A stretch of DNA of 64,000 nt from Acidobacteria bacterium RIFCSPLOWO2_12_FULL_66_21 (GCA_001767455.1 MELC01000039.1:62001-126000); one strand, 5' to 3'; shown: positions 28,328 to 37,147, counted from the first letter of the stretch. The notes: generated by a model not told the origin, from the letters alone. Numbers and translations are program-made.

Positions 28328-28369
28328 ACTCCTGATCAGGAGTGTAGCTGCTCCGGCCCGGCCGGTCAA
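28328..28369 (-). promoter_or_regulatory. RES/Xre operon promoter with palindromic operator
   Basis: On the minus strand, TTGACC (28369-28364), a 17-base spacer and TACACT (28346-28341) form a sigma-70-type promoter. The 16-base perfect palindrome ACTCCTGATCAGGAGT (28328-28343) covers the -10 edge and predicted start, eight bases before the antitoxin ATG. This fits autorepression by the antitoxin. The promoter begins right after the stop of the DsbA-like gene. Confidence 0.72.
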
Positions 28370-28370
28370 G

Positions 28371-29126
28371 TCACTTCGCCGCGAGGGTCGCGTCGATCTT
28401 GTCCTTGAACGCGGCGAACGGCTGGGCCCCTTCCAGGCTCGACAGCGCCTTGAACGGCTGGCCGGGCGCCGGCGTGCGGCCGACGAGGAACATCGGCGTG
28501 CCCGAGACGCCGAGCTGCTGAATGCGCTGGACGCTCGCCTTCACCTCGCCGGCGTGCCTCCCTGCGTCGAAGCACGCGCGGAACGCGGCCATGTCGAGCC
28601 CCGCGTCGCTCGCGCGCGCGGCGAGATCGACCGGCGTCCGGGCGGGCGACTCGAACAGCTTCGCGTGGAGCTGCCAGAACTTCCCCTGGTCGCTCGCGCA
28701 CATCGCCGCCTCGTGCGACCGGAACGCATCCGGATGGAGCTGGTCGATCGGGAAGTGCAGGAACACGTACCGGACCTTCCCCGTGCTGATGAACTCGGCG
28801 TTGATCTGCGGCTGCGTCTGCTGGAAGTGCCGGCGGCAGAACGGGCAGTGATAGTCGGAGATCTCGACCAGCGTCACCGGCGCGGTCGGCGACCCGTTGA
28901 CCGGCGCGCCCGACAGATCGAGGGTGCTGTTCGTGACCGTCGGCGCCCCGTAGCGCCCGCCGGTCGCGGCCTTCAGGAAGGTCTTGATCTCGTCGAGGTC
29001 CTTCTGCATCGCCTCGATCTGCTTCTTGAGCGCGTCGATGTCCTGCTGCGACTGCGCGGCCGGACGGCTGCAGGCGAGCATCACCACCACCGGGACGAGC
29101 AAGAGGGCACGGAGTGTCTTGGGCAT
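28371..29126 (-). CDS. DsbA-like thioredoxin-fold lipoprotein
   Basis: Predicted envelope thiol oxidoreductase, 251 residues from the ATG at 29126. The signal MPKTLRALLLVPVVVMLACS ends in a lipobox (LAC), so it is probably a lipoprotein. A short coiled coil (QQDIDALKKQIEAMQKDLDE) spaces the catalytic domain from the membrane. The DsbA-type domain has LVEISDYHCPFCRRHFQQTQ with the CPFC redox pair and a cis-Pro segment GVSGTPMFLVG. Such proteins form or isomerise disulfides in secreted proteins. It lies between the toxin-antitoxin operon and a permease pseudogene, and no partner membrane oxidase is nearby. Confidence 0.88.
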   Translation of the reverse strand: MPKTLRALLLVPVVVMLACSRPAAQSQQDIDALKKQIEAMQKDLDEIKTFLKAATGGRYGAPTVTNSTLDLSGAPVNGSPTAPVTLVEISDYHCPFCRRHFQQTQPQINAEFISTGKVRYVFLHFPIDQLHPDAFRSHEAAMCASDQGKFWQLHAKLFESPARTPVDLAARASDAGLDMAAFRACFDAGRHAGEVKASVQRIQQLGVSGTPMFLVGRTPAPGQPFKALSSLEGAQPFAAFKDKIDATLAAK

Positions 29127-29144
29127 AAGCAAAAAGAATAGCAC

Positions 29145-29225
29145 GCCGGACGGCTGCGGCCGGGGCTCAGAGCCCCGGCCTACATGTAGGGCGGGCCTCT
29201 TAGGCCCGCCAGGCTATGAGCCTCT
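29145..29225. repeat. Double hairpin CCGGGGCTCAGAGCCCCGG type
   Basis: CCGGGGCTCAGAGCCCCGG (29161-29179) is followed by CCTACATGTAGG and then GGGCGGGCCTCTTAGGCCCG with CC. Together they make three short palindromes in a row. A variant of the same set is at 37148-37212 on the other flank of the permease region. Confidence 0.7.
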
Positions 29226-29242
29226 CAGGGGCGCCGTGGTCG

Positions 29243-31187
29243 CTATTGTCGTCGCAGCGTCGCGACGGGATCGAGGCGTGCCGCGCGGCGCGCGGGGAAG
29301 AAAGAGGCCACCAGCGCGACCGCGCCGAGCAGCGCCGCGACGCCCAGGAAGGCGGCCGGATCGAACGGTGAGATGCCGAGGAGCAGGGCGCGCCCGCCGT
29401 ACGCCGCGATCGCCGCGAGCGCGAGGCCCGTCGCCATGCCGCTGGCGGACAGTTTCATGCCCTCCCCGAGCATCAGCCGCAGCAACTGCGTGGCGCTGGC
29501 GCCGAGGGCAAGCCGGATCGCCATCTCATGGCGCCGTCGCGCCACGACGAACGCCATGAGCGCGTAGAGTCCCCCGGCGGCGAGCACGAGGGCCACGATG
29601 CCCATCGCGGCGAGGCCGGTCGCGATCCAGCGTCCGGGTCCCAGGGCGTGATCCCGCCACGTCTCCACGGGCGCCGCCCTGAGCAAGGGCAACCGGGAAT
29701 CCATGTCGCGTACCACCGCGCGCACATGCGGCAACACCTGCGCCGGATCGCCCGAGGTCCGGATCCAGAGCGTGAACGCCGAGTCGTAGTTCAGCGGCAC
29801 CGGCAGGTAGATGGCTTTGGCCGCGCGCTCGCCCCTGCTGAACAGGCGCGTCTTCACGTCGGCGCAGACGCCGACGATCGCGACCTCGAAGCGCGGACGA
29901 TCGCCGTCGGCGATGAACAGCCTCTGGCCGAGAGGCTCGCCACCGGGAAAGAGCCGGTTCGCCAGCCCCTGGCTGATCACGGCGGCGGCCGGTGTGGCCT
30001 GCCGGCGATCGGCATCGCTGAAGGTGCGTCCCGCCAGCACGCGTATCCCGGCGGTCTCGAGGAAGCGTCCGCGCAGGGCGCCACCCTCCGCGTAATTGAA
30101 ATCAGGATGCCGGCTGGAAGGGTCCCGAAAGGTGATGCCGGTCGTACCGCCGAACGGCTCGAATGGGGCGATGGCCGCCGAGGTCACCCCCGGAAGCGCC
30201 TCGACCCGCGCCAGCAGCTCGTCCTGAAACGCGCGCCCGCGCTCCGGGGTGTACTGCAACACGTCGAGACGGAGCGTGGCGGCCGCCACGTGCGCGAAAT
30301 CGCGTTCGGCATCGCTGCCCTGCAGCCCCTGCAGGGTGCATCGCAAGGGGGAGCCAGAGCTGCGGTTTCTCCGCGCGCTCGTCCCCGACGCCGGCGATGC
30401 GGTGGCCGATGAAGCCCGCCGGAGTGACGCCGACGATCTGCAGCGTCTGCCCGTTGACCGAGAGCGCGTGTCCGAGTGCATGGTCTCGGCCGCCAAAGTG
30501 TTTCACGGCAAAGGCGTGACTGACCGCCGCGATCGGCAGCGCCGCCCTCGTGCCGTCGGTCAGACGACCGGCGGCCGGCGGGGTGCCGAGCACCTCGAAG
30601 TAGTTCGGCGAGGCGAATACGGCGCGTGCGACGAACGGCTCGCCGCCCACGCCGGCAGCCACGGTCGTTTCCGCAAATGCGGCGAGGCCTGAGAAGGCCG
30701 GCAGTGCCTCGCGGAGCCTCTCGTAATCCTCAGCGCGCGCCGCGGGCCCGGCGAGCCACGGCGCCTTCAGGTACACGTGCGCGAGCTGCGCGGGGTCGCG
30801 GACGGCCGGGACGGACCGGAGCAGGATCGCGTTGATGGCGCTGAAGGTTGCCGTTGTGGCTGCCAGTCCGATCGAGAGCGACGCCACGGCGGCAAGGGCG
30901 AATCCGGGAGCGCGGCGCAACATGCGCACGCCGTACCGAATATCCTGCCAAAGGCTCTCTAGGCGCGACTCCCAGCCGATGTCGCGCACCCAGTCCTTGA
31001 CCGCGGCGGGACTGCCCATTTCGACGCGTGCCTGGCGTACCGCTTCCTCGCGGCTCGATCCACTCGCCACCTTCGTGTCCACCGCCTCGGCGAGATACTC
31101 ACGAAGCTCCTCGTCGAGCTCCGCGTCCTCACGGTCGCGGCGAATCATCGCGCGGAAAGCACTGGCGAATCGTCTGAGGATTCGCAT
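29243..31187 (-). pseudogene. ADOP-type MacB/FtsX permease, frameshifted and internally deleted
   Basis: Broken member of the acidobacterial duplicated orphan permease group. The first frame (ATG 31187, behind AAAGGAGTGGG) has the N-terminal DEELREYL domain, first transmembrane helix and MacB-like periplasmic domain up to PQLWLPLAMHP. The second frame picks up near 30330 with GSDAERDFAHVAAATLRLDV and runs through the second periplasmic half and final FtsX helices to VATLRRQ. The intact neighbour has roughly 250 extra residues between these points, including the LIACVNLANLLLARG helices and the mid-gene membrane block. The junction holds two CTGCAG sites nine bases apart (30320-30334) in a short direct repeat. 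Loss of function is likely. Misassembly is the alternative. Confidence 0.8.
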
Positions 31188-31202
31188 CCCACTCCTTTCT
31201 GG

Positions 31203-31269
31203 CACGGTCGATTCCCGACTTCCAACCCTTGCTTCGTTTTGGGAGTTGGAAGTGGAAGTTGGGAGTTGT
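31203..31269. repeat. CCCAACTTCC/GGAAGTTGGG inverted words
   Basis: A gap between two permease loci on the same strand contains CGACTTCCAACCCTTG opposed to TTTTGGGAGTTGGAAGTGGA then AGTTGGGAGTTG. The words are related to those at 21847, 23566 and 50508. The right end abuts the stop of the next permease gene. Confidence 0.65.
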
Positions 31270-33885
31270 CTACTCCGCCCGTAACGCGACGATCGGATCG
31301 ACGCGCGCCGCGCGGCGCGCGGGCACGTACGCGGCCGCGATGCCGACGGCCAGCAGCGTCAAAACGACAACCACGAAGGTCAGCGGATCGTACGGCGTCA
31401 CGTCGTACAAGAGGCTCTGGAGCCGTTTGGTCAGCAGGAACGCGCCGGCGAGGCCGACGCCGACGCCGGCGAGCAGCGGGATCGACGCCTGCCGGATGAC
31501 GAACCCCTTCAACTGCCCGGGCTCGGCGCCGAGGGCGAGCCGCACGCCCAGCTCCCGGGTGCGGCCGCTGACCCAGTGCGCCATGACCCCGTAGATGCCC
31601 ACGGCCGAGACGAGCAGCCCAACGAACCCGAATAGCGCGAAGAGCCACGTCTGAAACTGTGGATCGACGATGCCCCGCGCGAGCGACGCGCGGACGGTCC
31701 GTGGCGGTGCGACGACGATGCGCGGGTCGAGCCGCTGGACGATGGCTCGCAGCGCGCGGCCGAGCGCGTCCGGATCCCCTGACCCGCGAGCGACGATCGT
31801 GCTCGTGCGGAAGCGATCGCGTGCGAGCGGGCGGTAGACCGCCGGGCGGATGCGTCCGCCGTAGCCGCCGCGCACGTCGCGAGCGACGCCGATCACCGTG
31901 AGCGACGGCAGCCGATCGGCGCGGAGCACACGGCCGATCGGGCTCTGTCCCGGCCACATCGCGCGCGCGACCGACTCGCTGACGATAGTCACGGGCGCGT
32001 CCGCGCGAATCTCTTCCTCCGCAAAATCGCGCCCATCGGTCAACGGGACCCCCAGCGTTGCGAAATACCCACGCGTGACGCTCCAGACCCCGGTCGCCTC
32101 CGGCAACCCTTCGGCGACGGCATGCATCATCGGCGCAGCGCCGCCGAACGGCGTGAAGTCGATGGCCGCGGCTTCGACCCCCGGCATCCGGCGGACGTCC
32201 TCGAGCACGCGCGCCCGGAAATCGAACATGTGCTGGGGCGTAGGGTACCGCGACACAGGCGTCCCGAAGTTCAGGACCAGAGCGTCCTTGTGCGTGAACC
32301 CGAGGTCGACGGTCCGTCGCCGAATCAGGCTGTTCGCCGTGAGGCCGGTCCCGGCGAGCAGCACGAGGCAGAGCGAGACCTGGATCGCCACGAGCAGTGC
32401 GCCGGTCTTCATCCCCAGGGGCCGCGACGCGCCGGCCCGGCACGTCTCGCGCATGGCGGCGCTCGCGTCCGACTTCGCCAGCCGGAACGCGGGGAACACG
32501 CCGAAGAAGATGCTCGCCCCGATGGACAGGAGCAGCGTGAACCCGGCCGTCCTCGCATCGAGCCCGGACGGCACCAGCCGGTAACGCGACGGCACGTACT
32601 CCGTCAGGGCGTCGAACGCCAGCGCCGCGAGCACCAGGGCGAGGCCGCCCGCGAACAGGCCGAGGACGATGCTCTCGATGAGGAGCTGCCGCGCGACCCG
32701 GGCCCGCGAGGCGCCAATCGCGGTGCGGATGCCGATCTCGCGCTCACGGGCCGCGCCGCGCGCGAGCAGCAGGTTCGCGAGGTTGACGCACGCGATCAAC
32801 ATCACCCCGCCGGCAGCGGCGATGAGGAGCCAGAGCAGCGAGCGGCTCAGCTCGAAGAGCGCAAACTGCAGGTTCGCGACCCGCAGCGCACGATCCTGCG
32901 GCGTGGACGGGAACTGCCGCGCCGCACGGCCGACCAGGACGTCGATCTCGGTCTGCGCCTGCGCGATCGAGACCCCCGGCTTCAGTCTGGCGATCGGGGT
33001 CCACACGCCGGATCTCGGATCGGCCGCCTCCCTGGGATCGAGTGGCTCGACGAAGAACAGATCGCCGTCCGCGAGTGAACCCTGCAGCGGAAAAATGAAG
33101 CGGCGCGGCAGAACGCCGACGATCTGGACGCGCCGCTGCTCGAAGCTCAGCGTGCGGCCGACGACGGACGCATCCGCGCCGAAGCGGCGCTGCCAGGCGT
33201 CGAAGGTCAGCATCGCCGCCTGCGGCTCCAGCAGCTCGTCGCCCGGACGGAGCGGACGGCCGATGTGCGCGCCGACGCCCAGCAGCTCGAGCAGGTTCGG
33301 GGTCCCGACCGACGTCCGGAGCGACTCGGCGCCGTCGCTCCCGATCCATGTCAGGGCGGTGTCGAAGGTCGCCGTCGCGATGCCCTCGATGCCACTGTGC
33401 TGATTCTGCAGCTGCTCGAAATCGACGCGAAGGACACGCGTGTACGCCTGCGCCTGCTTGACCGAGTAGCCCTGGATCATGACGAGGCGCTGGGCGTCAC
33501 GGTACGGCAGCGGCCTGAAGAGCATCCCGTCGGACAGCGCGAAGATGGCGACGTTCGTCCCGAGCCCGAGCGCGAACGTGGCGACGGCGACGGCGGTGAA
33601 GCCGGGCGAGCGGCGCAGGACGCGAACGGCATAGCGCGCGTCCTGCCAGACGGACTCGAGCCGCGATTCCCACCCGACGTCGCGGACCCAGTCCTTGGCG
33701 GCCGCCGCACTGCCGAACTCCGCGCGCGCCCGCCGGAGCGCCTCCTCGCGGTCCACGCCGGCGGCCACCTTGCCGTCAACGGCGCTGGCGAGGTACGCGC
33801 GGAGCTCCTCATCGAGCTCGGAGTCCGCACGCGTCCGGTGAACGAGGGCCGACAGACCGGCGAGGATCCGTCTCGTTCGGCGCAT
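31270..33885 (-). CDS. ADOP-type MacB/FtsX permease (intact)
   Basis: Inner-membrane permease of the acidobacterial duplicated orphan permease type, 871 residues. It has a cytoplasmic N-domain (DSELDEELRAYLASAVDGKV), then two FtsX/MacB repeats. The first has GFTAVAVATFALGLGTNVAI, a MacB-like periplasmic domain and LLWLLIAAAGGVMLIACVNL then EREIGIRTAIGASRARVARQ. The second repeat ends GVRLALGAEPGQLKGFVIRQ and VPARRAARVDPIVALRAE. No ABC ATPase is adjacent, as is typical of the orphan type. The start ATG at 33885 shares its A with the stop of padR (TGATG), so the two are co-translated. The transported substrate is unknown; MacB relatives handle drugs, peptides or lipoproteins. Confidence 0.9.
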   Translation of the reverse strand: MRRTRRILAGLSALVHRTRADSELDEELRAYLASAVDGKVAAGVDREEALRRARAEFGSAAAAKDWVRDVGWESRLESVWQDARYAVRVLRRSPGFTAVAVATFALGLGTNVAIFALSDGMLFRPLPYRDAQRLVMIQGYSVKQAQAYTRVLRVDFEQLQNQHSGIEGIATATFDTALTWIGSDGAESLRTSVGTPNLLELLGVGAHIGRPLRPGDELLEPQAAMLTFDAWQRRFGADASVVGRTLSFEQRRVQIVGVLPRRFIFPLQGSLADGDLFFVEPLDPREAADPRSGVWTPIARLKPGVSIAQAQTEIDVLVGRAARQFPSTPQDRALRVANLQFALFELSRSLLWLLIAAAGGVMLIACVNLANLLLARGAAREREIGIRTAIGASRARVARQLLIESIVLGLFAGGLALVLAALAFDALTEYVPSRYRLVPSGLDARTAGFTLLLSIGASIFFGVFPAFRLAKSDASAAMRETCRAGASRPLGMKTGALLVAIQVSLCLVLLAGTGLTANSLIRRRTVDLGFTHKDALVLNFGTPVSRYPTPQHMFDFRARVLEDVRRMPGVEAAAIDFTPFGGAAPMMHAVAEGLPEATGVWSVTRGYFATLGVPLTDGRDFAEEEIRADAPVTIVSESVARAMWPGQSPIGRVLRADRLPSLTVIGVARDVRGGYGGRIRPAVYRPLARDRFRTSTIVARGSGDPDALGRALRAIVQRLDPRIVVAPPRTVRASLARGIVDPQFQTWLFALFGFVGLLVSAVGIYGVMAHWVSGRTRELGVRLALGAEPGQLKGFVIRQASIPLLAGVGVGLAGAFLLTKRLQSLLYDVTPYDPLTFVVVVLTLLAVGIAAAYVPARRAARVDPIVALRAE

Positions 33886-34229
33886 CACAGCTCTCCAGGG
33901 GACGCTTTCAGGATCAGATTGATGGCGCCGGCCTGTGACTCCCACTCGCGGGTCTGGGCCTTGAGGGCCGCGCGGCCCGGCGCGGTGAGCGAGTAGTACC
34001 GCGCGCGGCGGTTGTTTTCGGTGGCATGCCAGTCGCCCTTGATGAGGCCGTCCCGCTCGAGGCGGCGCAGCGCCGGGAAGAGCGAGCCCGCGTTGACGTT
34101 GAAGACGCCGCGGCTGATTTGCGTCAGCCGGGTGCCGATCCCGTAGCCGTGCATCGGCTCCAGCGCCAGCGTCTTCAGGATCAGCATGTCCAGCGTGCCC
34201 TGGACCAGACCACGTTCTTCAGACGGCAT
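33885..34229 (-). CDS. PadR-family transcriptional regulator
   Basis: Winged-helix repressor, 114 residues, from an ATG with a textbook AGGAGG five bases upstream. The sequence LVQGTLDMLILKTLALEPMH then GYGIGTRL and VNAGSLFPALRRLERDGLIK is the PadR N-domain, followed by ARYYSLTAPGRAALKAQ. It is the acidobacterial form that precedes ADOP permeases. The one-base overlap with the permease gene shows they form one unit. It probably binds the perfect inverted repeat at 34250-34280 in its own promoter. The inducer is unknown. Confidence 0.92.
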   Translation of the reverse strand: MPSEERGLVQGTLDMLILKTLALEPMHGYGIGTRLTQISRGVFNVNAGSLFPALRRLERDGLIKGDWHATENNRRARYYSLTAPGRAALKAQTREWESQAGAINLILKASPGEL

Positions 34230-34249
34230 CCGCGCCTCCTCTAGACGCA

Positions 34250-34288
34250 CTAGAGAACACACGATATACCTGTTCTCTAGATTGTCAA
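34250..34288 (-). promoter_or_regulatory. padR promoter with perfect 10-bp inverted repeat operator
   Basis: CTAGAGAACA (34250-34259) and TGTTCTCTAG (34271-34280) are perfect inverted repeats with an 11-base spacer. On the minus strand a TTGACA -35 (34288-34283) lies just outside. TATCGT (34266-34261, 16-base spacing) or TATATC serves as -10 inside the spacer. A dimeric repressor here would block the promoter, so PadR autoregulation is the natural reading. Confidence 0.72.
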
Positions 34289-34358
34289 GAGGACGCCGCC
34301 GGCTCGGCTGTTGGCCGTCTCCATCGAGCGGGGTGCTGCCGGCATCCGTCCAGCGACC

Positions 34359-34388
34359 TAGACACATCAAGGCCTGCGACGCTATACT
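34359..34388 (+). promoter_or_regulatory. hicA promoter
   Basis: TAGACA (34359-34364), an 18-base spacer and TATACT (34383-34388) precede the hicA ATG at 34396 by seven bases. Transcription would therefore begin at or next to the start codon, giving a leaderless mRNA. No Shine-Dalgarno sequence is present. Confidence 0.55.
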
Positions 34389-34395
34389 CGTGGCG

Positions 34396-34602
34396 ATGCG
34401 GGCGAGAGAACTCCGGCGCGTCCTCAAAGAGAGGGGCTGCGTCGAAGCGCGTCAGAGGGGATCTCACCTGCGCATCGAGTGTGGTTCGTGCGTGACAACC
34501 GTGCCCGTCCATTCGGGCGAAGAGATTGGCCCAGGCCTGCCGCGGCGCATTGAGCGAGACCTTGAACCGTGCCTGGGTAAAGGCTGGCTGAGGAAATCAT
34601 GA
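34396..34602 (+). CDS. hicA: HicA-family mRNA-interferase toxin
   Basis: Small dsRBD-like toxin that cleaves mRNA, 68 residues. The family pattern is complete: MRARELRRVLKERGCVEARQ, then the catalytic His in RGSHLRIECG, then TTVPVHSGEEIGPGLPRRIE. It precedes hicB and overlaps it by four bases (ATGA), the standard order. An in-frame GTG two codons upstream is an alternative start. The pair sits between two permease loci and faces away from padR. Confidence 0.88.
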   Translation: MRARELRRVLKERGCVEARQRGSHLRIECGSCVTTVPVHSGEEIGPGLPRRIERDLEPCLGKGWLRKS

Positions 34603-34988
34603 ACGCGTGTCACGTGACTTACGCGCGGGACGAATCGGGGTGGTGGGTTGCGTCCATTCGGGAGGTGCGCGGGTGTCACACTCAGGGCCGCACCGTGGAC
34701 GAAGCGCGAAGGCGCATCCGCGAAGCGCTGGCCTTGTTTGTCGATGACGCTGCGTCTGCGAAGCTGATCGACAACGTGAAGTTGCCCGCGACCGCTGTGA
34801 AGGCGATTCGCGCTTATGCCACCCTTCGGAAGCGGGCGGACCAGGAAGACCGCCGCGCGGCGCTTGCCGCGAGGCGCGCCGTGCGCCTGTTGCGCGGCGG
34901 CAAACTCAAGATGAGCGCACGAGACGCCGCCCGTTTACTCGGTGTCTCGCACCAGCGCGTTCATCAACTCGCTCACGACGAAGGCTGA
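34599..34988 (+). CDS. hicB: HicB-family antitoxin with C-terminal helix-turn-helix
   Basis: Antitoxin of the HicAB pair, 129 residues. The N-terminal partially degraded RNase H fold reads VTYARDESGWWVASIREVRGCHTQGRTVDEARRRIREALALF (residues 6-47). It is followed by a linker and a basic C-terminal region with a predicted helix-turn-helix (SARDAARLLGVSHQRVHQLA, about 106-125). The HTH suggests the antitoxin represses its own operon, as in HTH-bearing HicB proteins. Start and overlap with hicA imply coupled translation. Confidence 0.88.
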   Translation: MNACHVTYARDESGWWVASIREVRGCHTQGRTVDEARRRIREALALFVDDAASAKLIDNVKLPATAVKAIRAYATLRKRADQEDRRAALAARRAVRLLRGGKLKMSARDAARLLGVSHQRVHQLAHDEG

Positions 34989-35002
34989 AGTACGCGCAGG
35001 CC

Positions 35003-37123
35003 TCACTCGGCGCGAAGGACGACGATTGGATCGACCCTCCCGGCGCGTCGGGCGGGCAACCACGCGCCCACGAGCGCGGCCATCTCGAGCGCGCACACCG
35101 CGGCCACGATCGCGGCTGGGTCGCGCGGCGACACCTCGTACAGCAGGCTGGCGAGGAGCCGCGATGAGGCGAAAGCCAGCAGCACTCCGGCTGCGAGGCC
35201 GGCCGATACCACCCGCGCCATCCGCCACAGCACATCGATCTCCATGCGTGCCGACGTTGCGCCGAGCGCAATCCGAATCCCGAGCTCTCGTTGCTGCCTG
35301 GCGACCGCGTACGCGAATACGCTGTACACACCCAGCGCACAGAGGACCGCCGCGATGCCGGCAAACAGCCCGAGCAGCGTCGCGCTATACCGCGACTCCG
35401 CCGTTGCCTGGTCCACGGTGTCGCTGAGCGGCCGGATCGCAAACACCGGCACGCCGGAATCGAACGCCTGCACCACGTCGCGGATCTCCGTCGCGACACG
35501 CTGTGGAGCGATCGACGTTCGAAGCATCACGTCGAACACGCTGTGCGGATACTGCCACGAGGCACGGTACACCTCGGGCTTCACCGGCACGTCCACCCCA
35601 GCGTGTCTGATGTCGGCGACCACGCCGATCACCTCCGCCCACGGTTCGTCGAAGACGGCTCTCCGCCGGCTTCCGAAGTTGACGCGCCGGCCGATCGGAT
35701 TCTGTCCGGGCCAGTGCACCCGCGCCATCGTTTCGTTGACGATGACCCGGCGCGGAGCAGTGAAGTCGTCGCCATCGCTGAACTCGCGCCCGGCGAGTAT
35801 CCGAACGCCGTGCACCCGGAAGTACTTCGGGCCCACGAAGTGAAGCCCTGGCGCCAGCGGCAGGTCCTTCGGATTGCCGTTGAGGAGCCTCCTCCCATCG
35901 TCGAAGCTGACCGACGTTCGCCGGTCATTACCGGGAAGGAAAACGGCGTTGCCGATCGAGGCGGCTTCGACGCCGCCGATGCCGCTGAGGCGTTCGAGCA
36001 TCTCCCGTTGTGCCGGAAGGTAGCGTGGATCATCCGTGCCGGCCGCCTTGCCGTAGCGCGCCTCCGGAAGGCTCACGCGGAAGACAAGGACGCGAGCGGG
36101 ATCGAAGCCCAGGGGTACCTGCTTCATGCGCCAGACGCTCTTCGCGAGCAGCAGCGCGCCGACGAGCACCACGAGGGCGCATGCGATCTGAACGGCGATG
36201 AGCGCGCCCGTGAGATGACGCCCGGACGGGCGGCGCTCGTGCCACCTGCGCGCGAACGCGAGGCTGGAGCTGCGGATGGCCGGCAGCGTCCCGAACAAGA
36301 CAAGACGCTCGACCCGGGCGGGTACGACGTCGTGACGCAGGGTGACCAGCCGCACAGACGAACCGTCGGCAGGAGTCAGCCTCATCTCGTCGCCAACCGC
36401 GAGTTCGCGATCGACCCCGGCGAGACGATCGCCTGCGACCGCTGCCGCCCCATGGGGATGCAAGCGCCCGATTGGCGTCGCGATGTGATAGCCGGGCGAA
36501 GCAAGAATCGAGGGCGCGCGGACCTCCTCCAGGGGAACCCAGATGTGCGCTTCCCCGCGCCAGCGGTCGAACCGCGGCGGCATGACGCCGACGATCGTCA
36601 AGTGACCCTCACCGGCGCGCACGGGTCGACCGATGATCGCCGGGTCGGCGGCAAAACGCCGACGCCACAACGCATCGCTGATGACGGCCGGCGTCGGTGC
36701 GCCAGCGGCGTCCGCAGCGGTCAACGTGCGGCCAAGCGCAGCGTTCGCACCGAGGACCCGGAAGAAGTTCCCGGTGACGCCGGCGGACCGCACTCGCTCC
36801 GCGACGCCCTCCTCCAGGTCGAAGGCGGCGGACGTCACCGCTGCCAGATCCTCGAATGCGCCGCTGTCGCGCCATGCGACATATCTCGGGTAGGAGATCG
36901 GAGCGTCGCGCCGGATACCGTCGACCGCGTACGCCACGACCAATGAGCCTTCGTCTCGAACAGGCAGCGGACGCAGCAGGACACCATACACGACTGCATA
37001 TGTCGCCGTCGTCGCGCCAATCCCCAGGGCGATTGTCAGGCTCGCGCCAATCGCGAACGCCCGGTTCCGGCGCAGAACGCGAAATGCGTAGATGATGTCG
37101 GCTGTCAGCTGGGAGCTAGACAC
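35003..37123 (-). CDS. MacB/FtsX-like permease lacking the central membrane block
   Basis: Permease related to the ADOP proteins, 706 residues from a GTG start, without the cytoplasmic DEELR N-domain. Transmembrane helix 1 (RNRAFAIGASLTIALGIGAT), a MacB-like periplasmic domain and the C-terminal FtsX half (FAGIAAVLCALGVYSVFAYA, then LPARRAGRVDPIVVLRAE) are intact. Between VERLVLFG and TLPAIRSSSLAFARR, about residues 275-290, the family's LLIACxNVANLLLAR block with roughly 150 residues of helices 2-4 is missing, in frame. GALIAVQIACALVVLVGALL then resumes normally. It may be a decaying copy or a shortened functional permease. No ATPase or PadR is attached. Confidence 0.82.
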   Translation of the reverse strand: MSSSQLTADIIYAFRVLRRNRAFAIGASLTIALGIGATTATYAVVYGVLLRPLPVRDEGSLVVAYAVDGIRRDAPISYPRYVAWRDSGAFEDLAAVTSAAFDLEEGVAERVRSAGVTGNFFRVLGANAALGRTLTAADAAGAPTPAVISDALWRRRFAADPAIIGRPVRAGEGHLTIVGVMPPRFDRWRGEAHIWVPLEEVRAPSILASPGYHIATPIGRLHPHGAAAVAGDRLAGVDRELAVGDEMRLTPADGSSVRLVTLRHDVVPARVERLVLFGTLPAIRSSSLAFARRWHERRPSGRHLTGALIAVQIACALVVLVGALLLAKSVWRMKQVPLGFDPARVLVFRVSLPEARYGKAAGTDDPRYLPAQREMLERLSGIGGVEAASIGNAVFLPGNDRRTSVSFDDGRRLLNGNPKDLPLAPGLHFVGPKYFRVHGVRILAGREFSDGDDFTAPRRVIVNETMARVHWPGQNPIGRRVNFGSRRRAVFDEPWAEVIGVVADIRHAGVDVPVKPEVYRASWQYPHSVFDVMLRTSIAPQRVATEIRDVVQAFDSGVPVFAIRPLSDTVDQATAESRYSATLLGLFAGIAAVLCALGVYSVFAYAVARQQRELGIRIALGATSARMEIDVLWRMARVVSAGLAAGVLLAFASSRLLASLLYEVSPRDPAAIVAAVCALEMAALVGAWLPARRAGRVDPIVVLRAE

Positions 37124-37147
37124 TCGCGTTGGGCCTGCGGTTGGCTA

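Noticed and set aside
27874-28369. N-terminal extension of the RES toxin by about 165 residues
   Set aside because: It is an out-of-frame reading of the antitoxin gene; the ATG at 27874 with TGATG overlap is the sensible start.
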